NCBI GenBank assembly: GCA_964019135.1
Contig: OZ025255.1
Coordinates: 62,001-126,000, forward strand
DNA: 64,000 bases
Direction: 5' to 3'
Origin: Arenicola marina
Taxonomy: Eukaryota; Annelida; Polychaeta; Arenicolidae
Shown: positions 63,301 through 64,000 of the stretch, in pieces
Layout of the letters: each line of letters opens with the position of its first letter
How positions within the stretch are numbered: position 1 is the first letter of the stretch
The notes under the pieces: generated by a model
What the model was told of the DNA's origin: nothing
The model's database searches: none
What the model saw: the letters and a program-made list of their open reading frames with translations, nothing else
Translations under genes and position numbers: made by a program

Positions 63301-64000
63301 TGTTCCGCCGGGTGAAGGCGGGGATGTTCCGCCGGGTGAAGGCGGGGATGTTCCGGCGGGTGAAGGCGGGGGTGTTCCGCCGGGTGAAGGCGGGGATGTT
63401 CCGCCGGGTAAAGGCGGGGGTGTTCCGCCGGGTGAAGGCGGGGATGTTCCGGCGGGTGAAGGCGGGGATGTTCCGCCGGGTGAAGGCGGGGATGTTCCGC
63501 CGGGTGAAGACGGGGATGTTCCGCCGGGTGAAGGCGGGGATGTTCCGGCGGGTGAAGGCGGGCGTGTTCCGCCGGGTGAAGGCTGGCATGTTCCGCCGGG
63601 TGAAGGCGCGGATGTTCCGGCGGGTGAAGGCGGGGGTGTTCCGCCGGGTGAAGGCGGGGGTGTTCCGCCGGGTGAAGGCGGGGATGTTCCGCCGGGTGAA
63701 GGCGGGGAGGTTCCGGCGGGTGAAGGCGGGGGTGTTCCGGCGGGTAAAGGCGGGGAGGTTCCGCCGGGTAAAGGCGGGGATGTTCCGCCGGGTGAAGGCG
63801 GGGGTGTTCCGCCGGGTGAAGGCGGGGTGTTCCGCCGGGTGAAGGCGGGGATGTTCCGGCGGGTGAAGGCGGGGGTGTGCCGCCGGGTGAAGGCGGGGAT
63901 GTTCCGCCGGGTGAAGGCGGGGATGTTCCGGCGGGTGAAGGCGGGGGTGTTCCGCCGGGTGAAGGCGGGGATGTTCCGCCGGGTAAAGGCGGGGGTGTTC
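60319..64000. repeat. ~4.1-kb higher-order repeat, copy 3 (rearranged, runs off the window)
   Basis: The left part matches copy 2 at 4,125 bp (56,343 to 60,468), then at 4,075-4,077 bp after loss of two units and one or two bases near 61,160-61,930. From about 62,475 it jumps back and repeats the segment just before it, at a 1,030-bp step, and then rejoins sequence equivalent to 59,430-59,700 (for example GAAGACGGGG and GGCTGGCATG near 63,508-63,590). Confidence 0.8.
61445..63504. repeat. 1,030-bp tandem duplication within copy 3
   Basis: GTGTTCAGCCGGGTTAAGG at 61,432-61,450 recurs at 62,462-62,480. The step of 1,030 bp is 43 units less two bases, which equals the two 1-bp-short units inside the first copy (GTTCCGTGGGTG at about 61,917 and GCGGGGTGTTCC at about 61,930). 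The second copy keeps only the latter (about 62,962). Confidence 0.8.

Larger units (their letters stand above)
20749..64000. repeat. Array C: 24-bp GC-rich minisatellite, ~1,800 units
   Basis: A typical unit lies at 20,861-20,884: GATGTTCCGCC followed by GGGTGAAGGCGGG. GC is about 71%, with 12 G to 5 C on the + strand and three CpGs per unit. Common variants are GGGATGTT/GGGGTGTT, CCGCCGGG/CCGGCGGG/CCGACGGG/CAGCCGGG, GGTGAAGG/GGTAAAGG/GGTTAAGG, CGCAGGG and CCCTGTGAAGG. Changes of phase within the array are very rare: I found about 20 non-24-bp units, several of them copies of one another. The array runs past base 64,000. With period 24, five of the six frames lack a stop in the consensus, which accounts for every long open frame here. 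Confidence 0.98.

Overview
This window is almost entirely tandem repeat DNA. I find no protein-coding gene, rRNA, tRNA, transposable element or CRISPR array that the sequence supports. It looks like eukaryotic heterochromatin or subtelomere-type minisatellite DNA. The grounds are two arrays of at least 19 kb and 43 kb that run off both window ends, higher-order duplications up to 9.5 kb, and no bacterial gene structure. I cannot name the species. High CpG density in the two long arrays argues weakly against a strongly CpG-depleted (heavily germline-methylated vertebrate) genome.

Layout. (A) 1-19,349: an array of a 38/39-bp unit, roughly 505 copies, which begins before base 1. Its interior consists of large segmental duplications: a ~7-kb block present twice, a partial third copy, and nested 1,683-bp, 1,148-bp and 383-bp periods. 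Its right 2.5 kb is more varied and lacks the long-range order. (Spacer 1) 19,350-19,554: about 205 bp of non-satellite sequence with a perfect 7-bp-stem hairpin and a short direct repeat. (B) 19,555-20,439: an unrelated 19/20-bp minisatellite with a 117-bp higher-order period and a 49-bp AT-rich island. (Spacer 2) 20,440-20,748: about 309 bp of AT-rich non-satellite sequence with small direct and inverted repeats. (C) 20,749-64,000: a GC-rich 24-bp minisatellite of about 1,800 units that continues past the window end. Within C the first ~5 kb is irregular. After that come tandem higher-order repeats of about 0.79 kb, 3.2-3.3 kb, 9,503 bp (two copies), 4.1 kb (three copies, the last rearranged) and 1,030 bp (two copies).

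The many long open reading frames (up to 3,387 codons) follow from array C having a 24-bp period, which is 8 codons, with a stop in only one of six frames. They encode only the translated repeat, have no unique domains, overlap on both strands, and carry nonsynonymous variants in nearly every codon, so I do not annotate them as genes. The sequence does support a detailed duplication history for two giant minisatellites, and a 24-bp unit that combines a hairpin, regularly spaced G-tracts and strong G/C strand asymmetry. A function for either is inference only. I did not find a new enzymatic or defence system here.
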